A stretch of DNA of 64,000 nucleotides, taken from NCBI RefSeq assembly GCF_963676735.1, contig NZ_OY781464.1:1955001-2019000 (forward strand), written 5' to 3'. A program made the position numbers and the translations under genes. A model generated the notes under the pieces. It was given only the letters and a program-made list of their open reading frames with translations. It was not told where the DNA came from and did not search any database. Below, piece by piece: positions 8,086-16,113 of this stretch. The stretch's first letter is position 1. Every line of letters starts with the position of its first letter. The DNA is from an uncultured Draconibacterium sp. GTDB taxonomy: Bacteria > Bacteroidota > Bacteroidia > Bacteroidales > Prolixibacteraceae.

Positions 8086-9899
8086 TTTTTTCGGTAGCAT
8101 TTAATCCATTCTATTTCAAAAACTGCCGAACTACCTGCCAGCGGCTGAACCACCATGCTCGATGCATTCAATTCCAAAGGTTTATTAAGTTCGCTATTAG
8201 TTAACTGCAGTACTTCCAGTTCATTAATTTTCCAGGTAAAATTAGCTCCCGATTTCTGCAGCGTAAAAATATACTCACCTTTTTTAAGGTTGTTAATTTC
8301 CAAGCCTTCCGAGGCAATTTTTGCACTGCCGTTTAGCGTATAAATCCCTAAAATATTGTTGGGTCCCATCTCAACAAGATTAACCCGCGGCACATTATTT
8401 CCGGCCGAGAGATAAAAAGAACTCGCTACCTGTTTTACCGGATCAAACTTTATTTTTGCCTCTACAATTCCATCTTGCAATGTAAACTTATCACCGGTGC
8501 TTATTATTCCTGAAGTATATTCAAATTCGGCGGGCACAAATCCGGCAGGCATTTGCCATACCATACCTTTTTTATTTTCCTTTTTTACCTGGATTGCAAG
8601 CTTTTGTCCGGTTTTAAGGTTAGCACCGTCGGTAAATATGCTCAGGTCGCCGGGCATTGCAAAGTTTTTAACACCCGATTTTGTAGCTGCCGGTATAGTG
8701 GTATACCATTTTTCGTCCTCCGGTTTAGTAGCCGAAAAGGAGTCTTCAAAAACAAGATCCCAGTTTTTAAAGAAATCAAAATCGTTTGATTTATTGTATT
8801 TAAAGAACTTTACAAATTCGGGTTTCTTTTTGTCGTTTTGATAATCTTGGTATTTTTTAAAGTCGTCGGTTTTTTCCCAACGTTTTTTGTCTTCCAACCA
8901 GGCTTTTTTCTGTTTATATTCGTCAGATTTAATTAATGTTTCCAATTCGTTGTGGCGCTTCAAATCAAACGATTCTTTAACGTCAAGGTAATTTTTATAA
9001 AGCTTTGATTTTTCATATTTAAGCACAAAAACCACCACTCCGTCTGAAGCCAGCTTTTTATACTCGCTGTACTTTTTATAAGCTTCACTTTTTTCAAATT
9101 TCTTTTTATCTTTTAAATAGGCAACTTTTTGCTTAAAGGCCTCTTCGTTGGTACTTGCTTTTAATTCGTTGTACCTGGACAGGTTATGACTACCCGATAT
9201 TTCGTGATAAAGCTTCAATTTTTTTGATTTTTCGAAACGAAAATATTCTTTTATTTCCGCATCTTTTCGCAAGTTCTTAAATTCTTTTTTCTTTTCACGA
9301 TCACTTTCTGCTGCGGTTTGTAATTCGGTGAAACGTTTTAATTTTTCCGAATTTTCAAAAGCTTTGTGCTTCTCTAGTTTTGCAGACCCATCCAGTTCGA
9401 GAAAGGCTTTTATCGCAGCTGATTTTTCAAGGCGGTTAAACTCTTTCAGATGCTTTTCTTCCGCTGAACCTTTAAAAATCTGACCTTCTATTTCTCGTTT
9501 ATCTTTTTCAAAGTCTCCCTCTTTTACGTAATCTTCAAGTGCGTAAAAATCAGCTAACTTTTTCGATTCTTTGTCCTTTTCATAACGAAGCAGATCTGAT
9601 GATCCTGCCACTTTAAAGTAATTTTTTATTCGCGCTGATTTCTGCAGACGTTGAAATTCCTTTAATTGCTTTTCTTCTTCACTTCCTTTAAAGCTTAATC
9701 CTTCTGTTTCTTTCTTTTTTGAAGAAAATTCAGCGGAGTTCACATATTTCTCCAGTTCTAAAAACGATTTCAATTCTTCCGAACTTTCTGTATTTAAAAA
9801 TTCGGCATAATCGTCAGCCAATTGTTTTCTTTTTTGCTCAATGGCAGCAACCGATTTTATCTTTCCGGTAAGTTGAAGTGAGAAAATTTTAAATGACAT
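8082..9899 (-). CDS. Charged tandem-repeat protein with catalytically degenerate GH16-like C-terminal domain
   Basis: A 605-residue protein without signal peptide or TM segment. Residues 43-384 form five Lys/Glu-rich repeats of about 53-75 residues (43-114, 115-186, 187-239, 240-312, 313-384) with recurring patterns such as KxxKEFxxLxKS and an SxxLxxY step; the first two share an FKGSxEEK insert and the third is shorter. From residue 381 (WDLVFEDSF) a concanavalin A-like/GH16-like sandwich begins and runs to the end (IEWIKCYRK). Where GH16 enzymes have ExDxxE, this protein has R505-V-N507-L-V-E510, so nucleophile and Asp are lost and hydrolysis is not expected. A cytoplasmic scaffold or ligand-binding role is inferred. 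The PAS gene downstream overlaps it by four bases. Confidence 0.7.
   Translation of the reverse strand: MSFKIFSLQLTGKIKSVAAIEQKRKQLADDYAEFLNTESSEELKSFLELEKYVNSAEFSSKKKETEGLSFKGSEEEKQLKEFQRLQKSARIKNYFKVAGSSDLLRYEKDKESKKLADFYALEDYVKEGDFEKDKREIEGQIFKGSAEEKHLKEFNRLEKSAAIKAFLELDGSAKLEKHKAFENSEKLKRFTELQTAAESDREKKKEFKNLRKDAEIKEYFRFEKSKKLKLYHEISGSHNLSRYNELKASTNEEAFKQKVAYLKDKKKFEKSEAYKKYSEYKKLASDGVVVFVLKYEKSKLYKNYLDVKESFDLKRHNELETLIKSDEYKQKKAWLEDKKRWEKTDDFKKYQDYQNDKKKPEFVKFFKYNKSNDFDFFKNWDLVFEDSFSATKPEDEKWYTTIPAATKSGVKNFAMPGDLSIFTDGANLKTGQKLAIQVKKENKKGMVWQMPAGFVPAEFEYTSGIISTGDKFTLQDGIVEAKIKFDPVKQVASSFYLSAGNNVPRVNLVEMGPNNILGIYTLNGSAKIASEGLEINNLKKGEYIFTLQKSGANFTWKINELEVLQLTNSELNKPLELNASSMVVQPLAGSSAVFEIEWIKCYRKK
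8748..9773 (-). repeat. Five tandem protein-coding repeats of about 53-75 codons
   Basis: The segment encodes residues 43-384 of the GH16-like protein. Units are diverged at DNA level but share spacing and pattern, with units one and two the closest pair. They give the gene a marked A-rich coding-strand, Lys/Glu-heavy composition. Confidence 0.6.
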
Positions 9900-9928
9900 C
9901 TGGTTTATTCTTAGATTCGTATTTCTCT

Positions 9929-9936
9929 CAAAAATA
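9929..9936 (-). promoter_or_regulatory. -7 element for the repeat/GH16-like gene
   Basis: On the minus strand, TATTTTTG matches TAnnTTTG and sits 30 bases upstream of the ATG at 9899. It would drive the two-gene unit with the PAS gene. Confidence 0.4.
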
Positions 9937-10114
9937 AAAATTTAAAGCGTTATTTAATATCAAAATAGAAGTTTATAAAAAATAGCTTCAACTTCACTCG
10001 GCCTGTTTAACATATTGTACGTTTTTAACAAAAATCAATAGTCAGCATAAAAGCGTTAGGCTTACATGTTTATATGTTTTCCGCTTTGCCATTGGTGTTC
10101 AATGTTATTTTAAA

Positions 10115-10122
10115 TAGTTTTG
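10115..10122 (+). promoter_or_regulatory. -7 element for the nucleoside phosphorylase gene
   Basis: TAGTTTTG fits TAnnTTTG, 22 bases before the ATG at 10144. An ATTG at 10091-10094 sits 20 bases upstream and could be a weak -33 box. Confidence 0.4.
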
Positions 10123-10143
10123 ATGGGTGATTAAAAGCAAACT

Positions 10144-11013
10144 ATGATTAAACACTCGGAACTTATATTAAACAATGACGGTAGTATTTTCCACTTGCAT
10201 CTAAAACCGGAAAACATTGGCAAACAAATTATCCTGGTTGGCGATCCGGCACGGGTAGATACGGTTGCCGGTTTTTTCGATAAAATTATATTTACCACGC
10301 AAAACAGAGAATTTAAAACCATTACCGGGTTTTACAAGCAGAAAAAGATTTCAGTGATATCAACCGGTATTGGCACCGATAATATTGATATTGTACTTAA
10401 CGAATTGGATGCGCTTGTGAATATTGATTTGGAAAGCCGAACAATTAAGGCCCGGGCGGAGCAGCTCGACATCGTACGAATTGGCACTTCCGGAGGCTTA
10501 CAAACCGATCTTCCGGTAAATTCATTTGTTGTTTCTGAAAAGTCAATAGGTTTTGATGGCTTGCTGAATTACTATGCCAACCGCGAACAGTATTGCGACA
10601 TGGAATTTGAGGAGGCATTTAAAAAACATACGCAATGGAGTACTGCTTTAGCTGATCCATACACGGTAAATGCAAGCCAGGCTCTTTTAAACAATTTTGC
10701 AGCAAATGCATTTAAAAAAGGAGTTACCATTTCGGCTCCGGGTTTTTATGCACCACAAGGCCGCGAACTAAGACTACCGCTAGCCTTCCCTAATTTAAAT
10801 GAGCAAATTGAAAATTTTTCGTTCAACAACCTACGCATAACCAACTTTGAGATGGAAAGCTCTGCCATTTACGGCTTAAGTAAAATGCTGGGCCATAATG
10901 CACTAACGGTATGTTTAATTATTGCAAACCGGGTAACACTTACGGCCAATGAGAACTACCGCGAAGAAATGAAAAAATTAATTTTGGCAGTACTTGATAA
11001 TTTAAGCAGTTAA
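10144..11013 (+). CDS. Nucleoside phosphorylase (uridine/purine phosphorylase family)
   Basis: A 289-residue cytoplasmic enzyme of the PNP/UDP family (PF01048), which cleaves nucleosides with phosphate to a free base and ribose 1-phosphate. Diagnostic elements are GDPARVD near residue 32 (phosphate site), STGIGTDNIDIVLNEL, the RIGTSGG strand near residue 115, and NFEMESSAIYGL (the ribose-binding Glu-Met-Glu region) near residue 238. The length is slightly above the 250-260 residues of classical uridine phosphorylases. Base preference (uridine versus purine) cannot be fixed by eye. The SirB1-like gene follows after only three bases, so they are co-transcribed and end at the terminator at 11895-11930. 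Confidence 0.85.
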   Translation: MIKHSELILNNDGSIFHLHLKPENIGKQIILVGDPARVDTVAGFFDKIIFTTQNREFKTITGFYKQKKISVISTGIGTDNIDIVLNELDALVNIDLESRTIKARAEQLDIVRIGTSGGLQTDLPVNSFVVSEKSIGFDGLLNYYANREQYCDMEFEEAFKKHTQWSTALADPYTVNASQALLNNFAANAFKKGVTISAPGFYAPQGRELRLPLAFPNLNEQIENFSFNNLRITNFEMESSAIYGLSKMLGHNALTVCLIIANRVTLTANENYREEMKKLILAVLDNLSS

Positions 11014-11016
11014 GGA

Positions 11017-11895
11017 ATGGAACCACAACGACTTGAAGCACTGATTAACCTTCTTGATGATCCGGACAGAACCGTTTTTGAGTTAGTAGAACAGGAACTG
11101 CTTAAGGAAGATGACGAAATTATTCCGGCGCTCGAGAAAAAATGGGAACAAAGTTTTGATGAGAACAGCCAGAATCGCATTGAAAATATTATTCAGAACC
11201 TGCAATTTAAAAGAACTTATGCCGGAGTTAAACACTGGATAACCCTGGCTCCGGAGAAACAGGATTTATGTGAAGGCTTCTGTGCCATCGACAAGTTCCA
11301 GTATCCCGATCTTAATCCGCTCAATCTGTCGTTAAAAATTGAAAATCTTAGGAAATCAATTTGGTTAGAACTGAATAACTCGCTAACACTGCTGGAAAAA
11401 ACAACAATACTGAACCATTTTATTTTTAACCTTAACGGCTATTCAATAAACCTGAGTAATCCTCACTCTCCTCAAAATTGTTTTTTAAACCAACTGCTCG
11501 ATACCAAAAGGGGTAATCCAATTTCAATGAGTATATTTTATACCATTATTGCAAGAGCCATCGAGCTTCCTGCTTTTCTGGTTGATTTTCCTAAAAATCC
11601 GTTGGTGGCTATTGTTGATGCAGAGCTGGCACAGAAAGTTCATGGCTCAACGCGCGACACCGAGGTTTTGTTTTACATTAACCCATCGAATAAAGGAGCC
11701 ATTACCAGCCGGAAAGAAATTGATTACCATTTAAAAAGAAACGATTATAAACCATTCCGCGATTTTGCAGAACCACTTCCCGATGTCTTGTTTTTAAGGA
11801 GGCTGCTGGAATCGATGCTCGAATCGTATGTAGCGGTTGGTTATACCGAAAAGCAAAAAAAGATTGAAAAATTGCTGGCCTTGTTTGAGGTATAA
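11017..11895 (+). CDS. SirB1/transglutaminase-like family protein
   Basis: A 292-residue cytoplasmic protein of the SirB1 (Transglut_core2, UPF0162) family. The core region RGNPISMSIFYTIIARAIELP (about residues 165-185, given here only in part as NPISMSIFY) and the following FLVDFPKNP match the family's signature. The usual transglutaminase Cys is absent, as in many relatives, so enzymatic activity is doubtful. The N-terminal 75 residues are helical and acidic. The family's function is not settled. It starts three bases after the phosphorylase stop. Confidence 0.75.
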   Translation: MEPQRLEALINLLDDPDRTVFELVEQELLKEDDEIIPALEKKWEQSFDENSQNRIENIIQNLQFKRTYAGVKHWITLAPEKQDLCEGFCAIDKFQYPDLNPLNLSLKIENLRKSIWLELNNSLTLLEKTTILNHFIFNLNGYSINLSNPHSPQNCFLNQLLDTKRGNPISMSIFYTIIARAIELPAFLVDFPKNPLVAIVDAELAQKVHGSTRDTEVLFYINPSNKGAITSRKEIDYHLKRNDYKPFRDFAEPLPDVLFLRRLLESMLESYVAVGYTEKQKKIEKLLALFEV

Positions 11896-11930
11896 AAAAA
11901 AGCTTCAACCAAATGGTTGAAGCTTTTTTT
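11895..11930. terminator. Bidirectional intrinsic terminator between convergent genes
   Basis: AAGCTTCAACC, loop AAAT, GGTTGAAGCTT forms a perfect stem flanked by A- and T-runs, so it can terminate both the SirB1-like transcript and rny from the other side. Confidence 0.9.
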
Positions 11931-11948
11931 ATGATTCTTCAAATTTAT

Positions 11949-13502
11949 TTACTTGGCATAACTTACAGCGCGTGTTTCGCGAATTACCGTAATTTTAATC
12001 TGTCCCGGATACGTCATTTCATCCTGAATTCTTTTAGAAATATCGTACGAAAGCTGTTCCGTTTCCTGGTCATTCATTTTATCGGCACCAACAATTACCC
12101 GTAATTCTCTACCTGCCTGAATTGCATAGGTTTTTGTAACTCCCGGATAAGATAGAGCAAGATCTTCAAGGTCTTTTAATCGTTTGATGTACGATTCCAC
12201 CACTTCGCGGCGTGCACCTGGGCGCGCACCAGAAATAGCATCGCAAACCTGAACAATTGGAGCCATTAAAGACTGCATTTCCACTTCGTCGTGGTGCGCT
12301 CCAATAGCATTGCAAATGTCCGGCTTTTCCTTGTATTTCTCGGCCAGTTTCATACCCAGTACTGCGTGTGGCAATTCGGGCTCATCATCGGGCACTTTTC
12401 CAATATCATGTAATAAGCCGGCACGTTTGGCTTTCTTCGGATTTAAACCCAGCTCTGATGCCATTGTAGCACAAAGGTTGGCTACCTCGCGTGAGTGCTG
12501 CAACAGATTTTGACCATAAGACGAGCGGTATTTCATCTTTCCTACCAAACGAATTAATTCGGGGTGCAAACCATGAATACCAAGGTCGATTGCCGTACGT
12601 TTTCCGGTTTCAATTACTTCCTCTTCAATTTGTTTTTTCACTTTTTGCACTACCTCTTCAATTCGTGCCGGATGAATTCGTCCATCGGTAACTAACTGGT
12701 GTAAGGCAAGGCGTGCAATTTCACGACGTACAGGGTCGAATGCCGACAGCACAATCGCTTCAGGTGTATCATCAACAACAATCTCAACACCTGTAGCTGC
12801 CTCTAAAGCACGAATATTTCGTCCTTCCCTACCGATAATACGTCCTTTAATTTCATCACTTTCAATATGAAAAATGGTAACCGCATTCTCAATGGCCGTT
12901 TCAGTAGCTACGCGTTGTATAGATTTTACAACAATCTTCTTTGCTTCTTTATTGGCCGTTTGCTTGGCTTCTTCCATTATTTCGTTGATGTAGGCAACAG
13001 CTTCGGTTTTAGCCTCCTCTTGCAACGATTCAACCAACTGCGCTTTAGCGTCATCGGCTGACAAACCTGAAATTTGCTCCAGTTTTTCAAGGTGTTGGCG
13101 GTGCACTTTATCAAGCTCTTCGCTTTTGTGCTCAACACGCTGAAGTTGTGTGTTTAAATTCTCTCGAATTGCATCCACTTCACGTCGTGTAGTTTCAAAT
13201 TCCTTGGTTTTACGGTTCAGTTCATCGCGACGCTGATTTAGTGTTGCCTCGCGTTGCTTGTGTCGGTTCTCTTCTTTAGCCAGGTACGAGTTTTTTTCGT
13301 TTATATACTTCTCGTGTTCCGACTTCAGCTGCAGAAATTTTTCTTTAGCCTGCAATATTTTATCCTTTTTTATCACTTCGGCCTCGGCTTTTCCTTCGCC
13401 AAGTATCCGTCTTTTTTTCGCCTTCAGGGCTTTATCCCAAATCAGATAAGCCAATGCTCCTCCAACCACAAACCCTGCGACTATTCCTATTATTAAATCC
13501 AT
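11949..13502 (-). CDS. rny: Ribonuclease Y
   Basis: A 517-residue membrane-anchored endoribonuclease that initiates mRNA decay. The N-terminal TM helix is residues 3-22, followed by a long coiled coil (about 30-200), a KH domain with GRIIGREGRN (219-228), and an HD domain with LLHDIGK (H365, D366). All parts of the family architecture are present and the length is standard. The start is ATG at 13502; a TTG two codons upstream is less likely. It lies downstream of zapA with an 87-base gap that contains a strong hairpin followed by a T-run. Confidence 0.97.
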   Translation of the reverse strand: MDLIIGIVAGFVVGGALAYLIWDKALKAKKRRILGEGKAEAEVIKKDKILQAKEKFLQLKSEHEKYINEKNSYLAKEENRHKQREATLNQRRDELNRKTKEFETTRREVDAIRENLNTQLQRVEHKSEELDKVHRQHLEKLEQISGLSADDAKAQLVESLQEEAKTEAVAYINEIMEEAKQTANKEAKKIVVKSIQRVATETAIENAVTIFHIESDEIKGRIIGREGRNIRALEAATGVEIVVDDTPEAIVLSAFDPVRREIARLALHQLVTDGRIHPARIEEVVQKVKKQIEEEVIETGKRTAIDLGIHGLHPELIRLVGKMKYRSSYGQNLLQHSREVANLCATMASELGLNPKKAKRAGLLHDIGKVPDDEPELPHAVLGMKLAEKYKEKPDICNAIGAHHDEVEMQSLMAPIVQVCDAISGARPGARREVVESYIKRLKDLEDLALSYPGVTKTYAIQAGRELRVIVGADKMNDQETEQLSYDISKRIQDEMTYPGQIKITVIRETRAVSYAK

Positions 13503-13509
13503 ATTCAAA

Positions 13510-13566
13510 ATATTAGTTACTAAAAAACCCGTAATAAACCAGGTTCTCGCTTGAACCGGCCTAATA
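13510..13566 (-). terminator. Strong hairpin plus T-run between zapA and rny
   Basis: On the minus strand, CCCGTA pairs with TACGGG, then after one mismatch TAGGCC pairs with GGTTTA (two G-U pairs), then GGTTC pairs with GAACC around loop AAGCGA; TTTTTT follows. It looks like an intrinsic terminator or attenuator for the zapA transcript. The zapA-rny gap is also where I recall 6S RNA being placed in some Bacteroidota, so a short ncRNA is an alternative. The stem is shorter than a typical 6S RNA. Confidence 0.65.
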
Positions 13567-13595
13567 CGGGCTTTGATTTGTATTTTATTTAGAAC

Positions 13596-13898
13596 TCATT
13601 TCTGTTCTTTTTCTTTCAAAAAATCAGAAATATCATCCTTAATATCTTTTATATCATCGACAAATTGAGAGTAATCCCGGCGTTGTTGCTCTTCAGTATA
13701 GCGTAAAGCTAACTGAAATGCCGACATTGCCATAATATCCTGATTGTCATTATCCTGAAACATTTTTCTAAAAGTAGAAATTGTTTCTTCAACAATCTTT
13801 GCAGCCTTTCTGTATCTCTCTTCTTCATCGCGATTGATGTTTAAGGGGTAAACCCTGCCATCAATCTTAATATGTATTCTAAAGTCTTTATCTTTCAA
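13596..13898 (-). CDS. zapA: Cell division protein ZapA
   Basis: A 100-residue FtsZ-ring stabiliser. The N-terminal beta segment FRIHIKIDGRVYPLNI is followed by EEERYRKAAKIVEE and a helix with ALRYTEEQ, then a C-terminal coiled-coil tail. Length and order fit ZapA. The start must be TTG at 13898: upstream in-frame codons reach a stop within four codons with no ATG, and the next internal Met is at residue 45. It starts four bases after the stop of the 97-residue coiled-coil gene, so the two are coupled. Confidence 0.85.
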   Translation of the reverse strand: MKDKDFRIHIKIDGRVYPLNINRDEEERYRKAAKIVEETISTFRKMFQDNDNQDIMAMSAFQLALRYTEEQQRRDYSQFVDDIKDIKDDISDFLKEKEQK

Positions 13899-13902
13899 AA
13901 CA

Positions 13903-14196
13903 TTACTTATTTAGTAATGCAATACATTTATCAATCTCCCGTATCAAAACATCTATTTTCTGTTTAGCCTCTCCATTTTCATCATTTGCCGATAAAATTC
14001 GATTGGCTACTTTCAGTTGCTCATAGTTACGACCTAATTCTATCTTTTCATGCTCCAATAATTCAAGTTCGTTTTCCAGGCTTTCCACCTGTTTACTCAG
14101 CAAAACATTTTTCTGTTCCAACGCTATATATTTTTCGAACAGTTGCTGCGTATTTCGTTTCAAATCATTAATTAGCAAGTGATCCTCTTCGGTCAT
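13903..14196 (-). CDS. Small coiled-coil protein upstream of zapA
   Basis: A 97-residue protein that is coiled coil for most of its length (about residues 15-70, heptad-like LEQKNVLLSKQVESLENEL), with no TM or signal. It lies immediately upstream of zapA. Bacteroidota zapA genes usually have a similar short coiled-coil neighbour, and an FtsZ-ring accessory role like ZapB is plausible but unproven. Minus-strand TAACTTTG at 14223-14216 is a probable -7 element, 20 bases ahead of the ATG. Confidence 0.7.
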   Translation of the reverse strand: MTEEDHLLINDLKRNTQQLFEKYIALEQKNVLLSKQVESLENELELLEHEKIELGRNYEQLKVANRILSANDENGEAKQKIDVLIREIDKCIALLNK

Positions 14197-14215
14197 TTTA
14201 GCTGCATTTCGCGAA

Positions 14216-14223
14216 CAAAGTTA
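14216..14223 (-). promoter_or_regulatory. -7 element for the coiled-coil/zapA operon
   Basis: Minus-strand TAACTTTG fits TAnnTTTG and lies 20 bases before the ATG of the coiled-coil gene. No clear -33 box at standard distance. Confidence 0.45.
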
Positions 14224-14387
14224 ACTTTTTTTCCTGATTGTAAAAGTAATTCAAATCGATTGCATCCATTTTATGCTAACAAGCCATTGTTAATCTTTTA
14301 CCATGTGCAATTGCTGTGATATTCGGGTATTGATTTAGAATTGCTGCCATACAATTACATAAACCATTATTTGAATCATTATTTGTA

Positions 14388-14395
14388 TAAATTTG
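14388..14395 (+). promoter_or_regulatory. -7 element for the M23 peptidase gene
   Basis: TAAATTTG fits TAnnTTTG and is 20 bases before the ATG at 14416. A TTTG at 14370-14373 is closer than the standard spacing (14 bases). The element supports the ATG at 14416 rather than an upstream in-frame start at 14341. Confidence 0.45.
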
Positions 14396-14415
14396 ACGCC
14401 TTCAATAAAACAACA

Positions 14416-16113
14416 ATGAAAATATTTTTCACCTACTTTTTATTTCTGATTTCGGTATTGAGTACAGCGCAACAGCGCTATTATTCCAATCCGCTTAAAA
14501 TTCCGCTATTGTTAAGTGGCAGTTTTGCAGAATTAAGAACTAACCATTTTCATTCAGGAATCGACATAAAAACGCAAGGTGTAACCGGATTACCCGTTTA
14601 TGCAGTGGCCGATGGCTATATTTCGCGCATTGTTGTTTCGCCTACCGGATACGGAAAAGCATTGTATCTGAATCATGCTAATGGAACAACAACGGTTTAC
14701 GGCCATTTAAACAGCTTTACCCCCGCCATTGAAAAGTTTGTAAAAGATAAACAGTATGAAAAGAAATCGTTCAGAGTTGACCTTCAGGTGCCTCCCTATC
14801 TTTTCGCGATGAAGCAAGACCAGGAAATTGGGAAAAGCGGAAATAGTGGAAGTTCCGGAGGGCCACACCTGCATTTCGAAATTAGAGATACGCAAACAGA
14901 AGAACCTTTAAATCCGTTACAATATGATTTCCCGATTACCGATAATATTGCTCCAAAAATATTTTCCGTAATTTTGGCACCACTAACAAAACAATCGCAT
15001 ATTAACGGCTCAAACACCCCGCAAACCTACCAGGCAGAAGCTTTTAACGGAACCTACCGACTGAAAAACAATCCGGAAATTACCTTTGGAGGCGAAATTG
15101 GGGTTGGAATTGAAACCAATGACTATTTTAATGGCAGTTATAATAAATGCGGCATAAGCATGCTGCGTATGTCGGTTAACGATGTGGAACAATTTACTTT
15201 TTCGCTTAACCGGTTTTCGTTTAGCACCTCGCGTTACATTAACAGCCACATTGTTTATAGTGCCTACAAAACCACAAAACGGCGTTACATAAAAACCTGG
15301 CTGGACCCCGGAAACAAATTACCAATTTACACCCATAACGGAACCGAAGGCAGACTTGTAGCCAGTGACGCAGAAACGAAGAAGGTAAATATCGAATTGC
15401 AGGATACTTATGGCAACAGCTCCAGGCTGGCATTTTCATTGCAGGGAAATGAAATGACATTACAAAATGATTCCACAAGAAAGCCTGTTTTTTACTACCA
15501 GCAAACCAACACATTTAGAAATGAAACTGCCCGTATTGAAATTCCACGGGATGCGCTTTATGCCGATTTTGAATTTGAATACCGCACAGAACCTTCCTGG
15601 AAAGAACTCTATACCGATTACCATTTTTTTCATAACAACACAGTGCCTTTGCATAAAAATGCCATCATTGCTTTGCGCGCCGACAGCCTCCCCCTGCATC
15701 TGCAAACAAAAGTACTATTAGCCTATGTAAACCCTTCAACCGGAGAATTTAATTCCGCAGGTGGAAATTACGAAAACGGCTGGGTAAGCACCGAAACACG
15801 CAACCTGGGTGTTTATGCGCTTACTGTTGACACTATTCCTCCGGAAATAGAACCTTTAAGTGTTGTGAATAATTCCTTAACCGAATCAAATAGAATACGT
15901 TTCAAAATAAAAGACGATCTGGCAGGAATAAAGTCGATTGAAGGCTTCATTGACGAAAAGTGGGCACTTTTTGAATACGATGCTAAAACAGGAATAATTA
16001 CCCATTATTTTGATGCAGAACGCTTTGTATTAGGTAAAACCCATAATTTTAAACTCAGTGTAAGCGATTACCGAAACAATACTGCCATTTACAAAGCCAG
16101 CTTTTGGAAATGA
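14416..16113 (+). CDS. Secreted M23 family metallopeptidase
   Basis: A 565-residue periplasmic peptidoglycan endopeptidase. The start at 14416 gives a good signal peptide (MKIFFTYFLF to about residue 19); the upstream in-frame codons would spoil it and lie before the promoter. The LytM domain is near the N-terminus: HFHSGID with H46 and D50, the YGHLNSF strand, and PHLHFE with H151 and H153, so zinc ligands are intact. The remaining 400 residues are beta-rich with no domain I can name; they may bind glycan or protein partners. The stop overlaps the ATG of anmK (ATGA), linking cleavage of wall material to recycling. Confidence 0.9.
   Translation: MKIFFTYFLFLISVLSTAQQRYYSNPLKIPLLLSGSFAELRTNHFHSGIDIKTQGVTGLPVYAVADGYISRIVVSPTGYGKALYLNHANGTTTVYGHLNSFTPAIEKFVKDKQYEKKSFRVDLQVPPYLFAMKQDQEIGKSGNSGSSGGPHLHFEIRDTQTEEPLNPLQYDFPITDNIAPKIFSVILAPLTKQSHINGSNTPQTYQAEAFNGTYRLKNNPEITFGGEIGVGIETNDYFNGSYNKCGISMLRMSVNDVEQFTFSLNRFSFSTSRYINSHIVYSAYKTTKRRYIKTWLDPGNKLPIYTHNGTEGRLVASDAETKKVNIELQDTYGNSSRLAFSLQGNEMTLQNDSTRKPVFYYQQTNTFRNETARIEIPRDALYADFEFEYRTEPSWKELYTDYHFFHNNTVPLHKNAIIALRADSLPLHLQTKVLLAYVNPSTGEFNSAGGNYENGWVSTETRNLGVYALTVDTIPPEIEPLSVVNNSLTESNRIRFKIKDDLAGIKSIEGFIDEKWALFEYDAKTGIITHYFDAERFVLGKTHNFKLSVSDYRNNTAIYKASFWK

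Noticed and set aside
8748..9773. Possible CRISPR or satellite DNA in the repeat region
   Set aside because: Repeats are protein-level only, of variable length and diverged at base level, without spacers.
11017..11895. Active transglutaminase/protease for the SirB1-like protein
   Set aside because: No Cys is present at the usual catalytic position in the visible motif, so enzymatic activity is not claimed.
13515..13560. tRNA-like GGTTCAAG string in the zapA-rny gap
   Set aside because: The surrounding bases cannot fold into acceptor, D or anticodon arms; the string is part of a simple hairpin.
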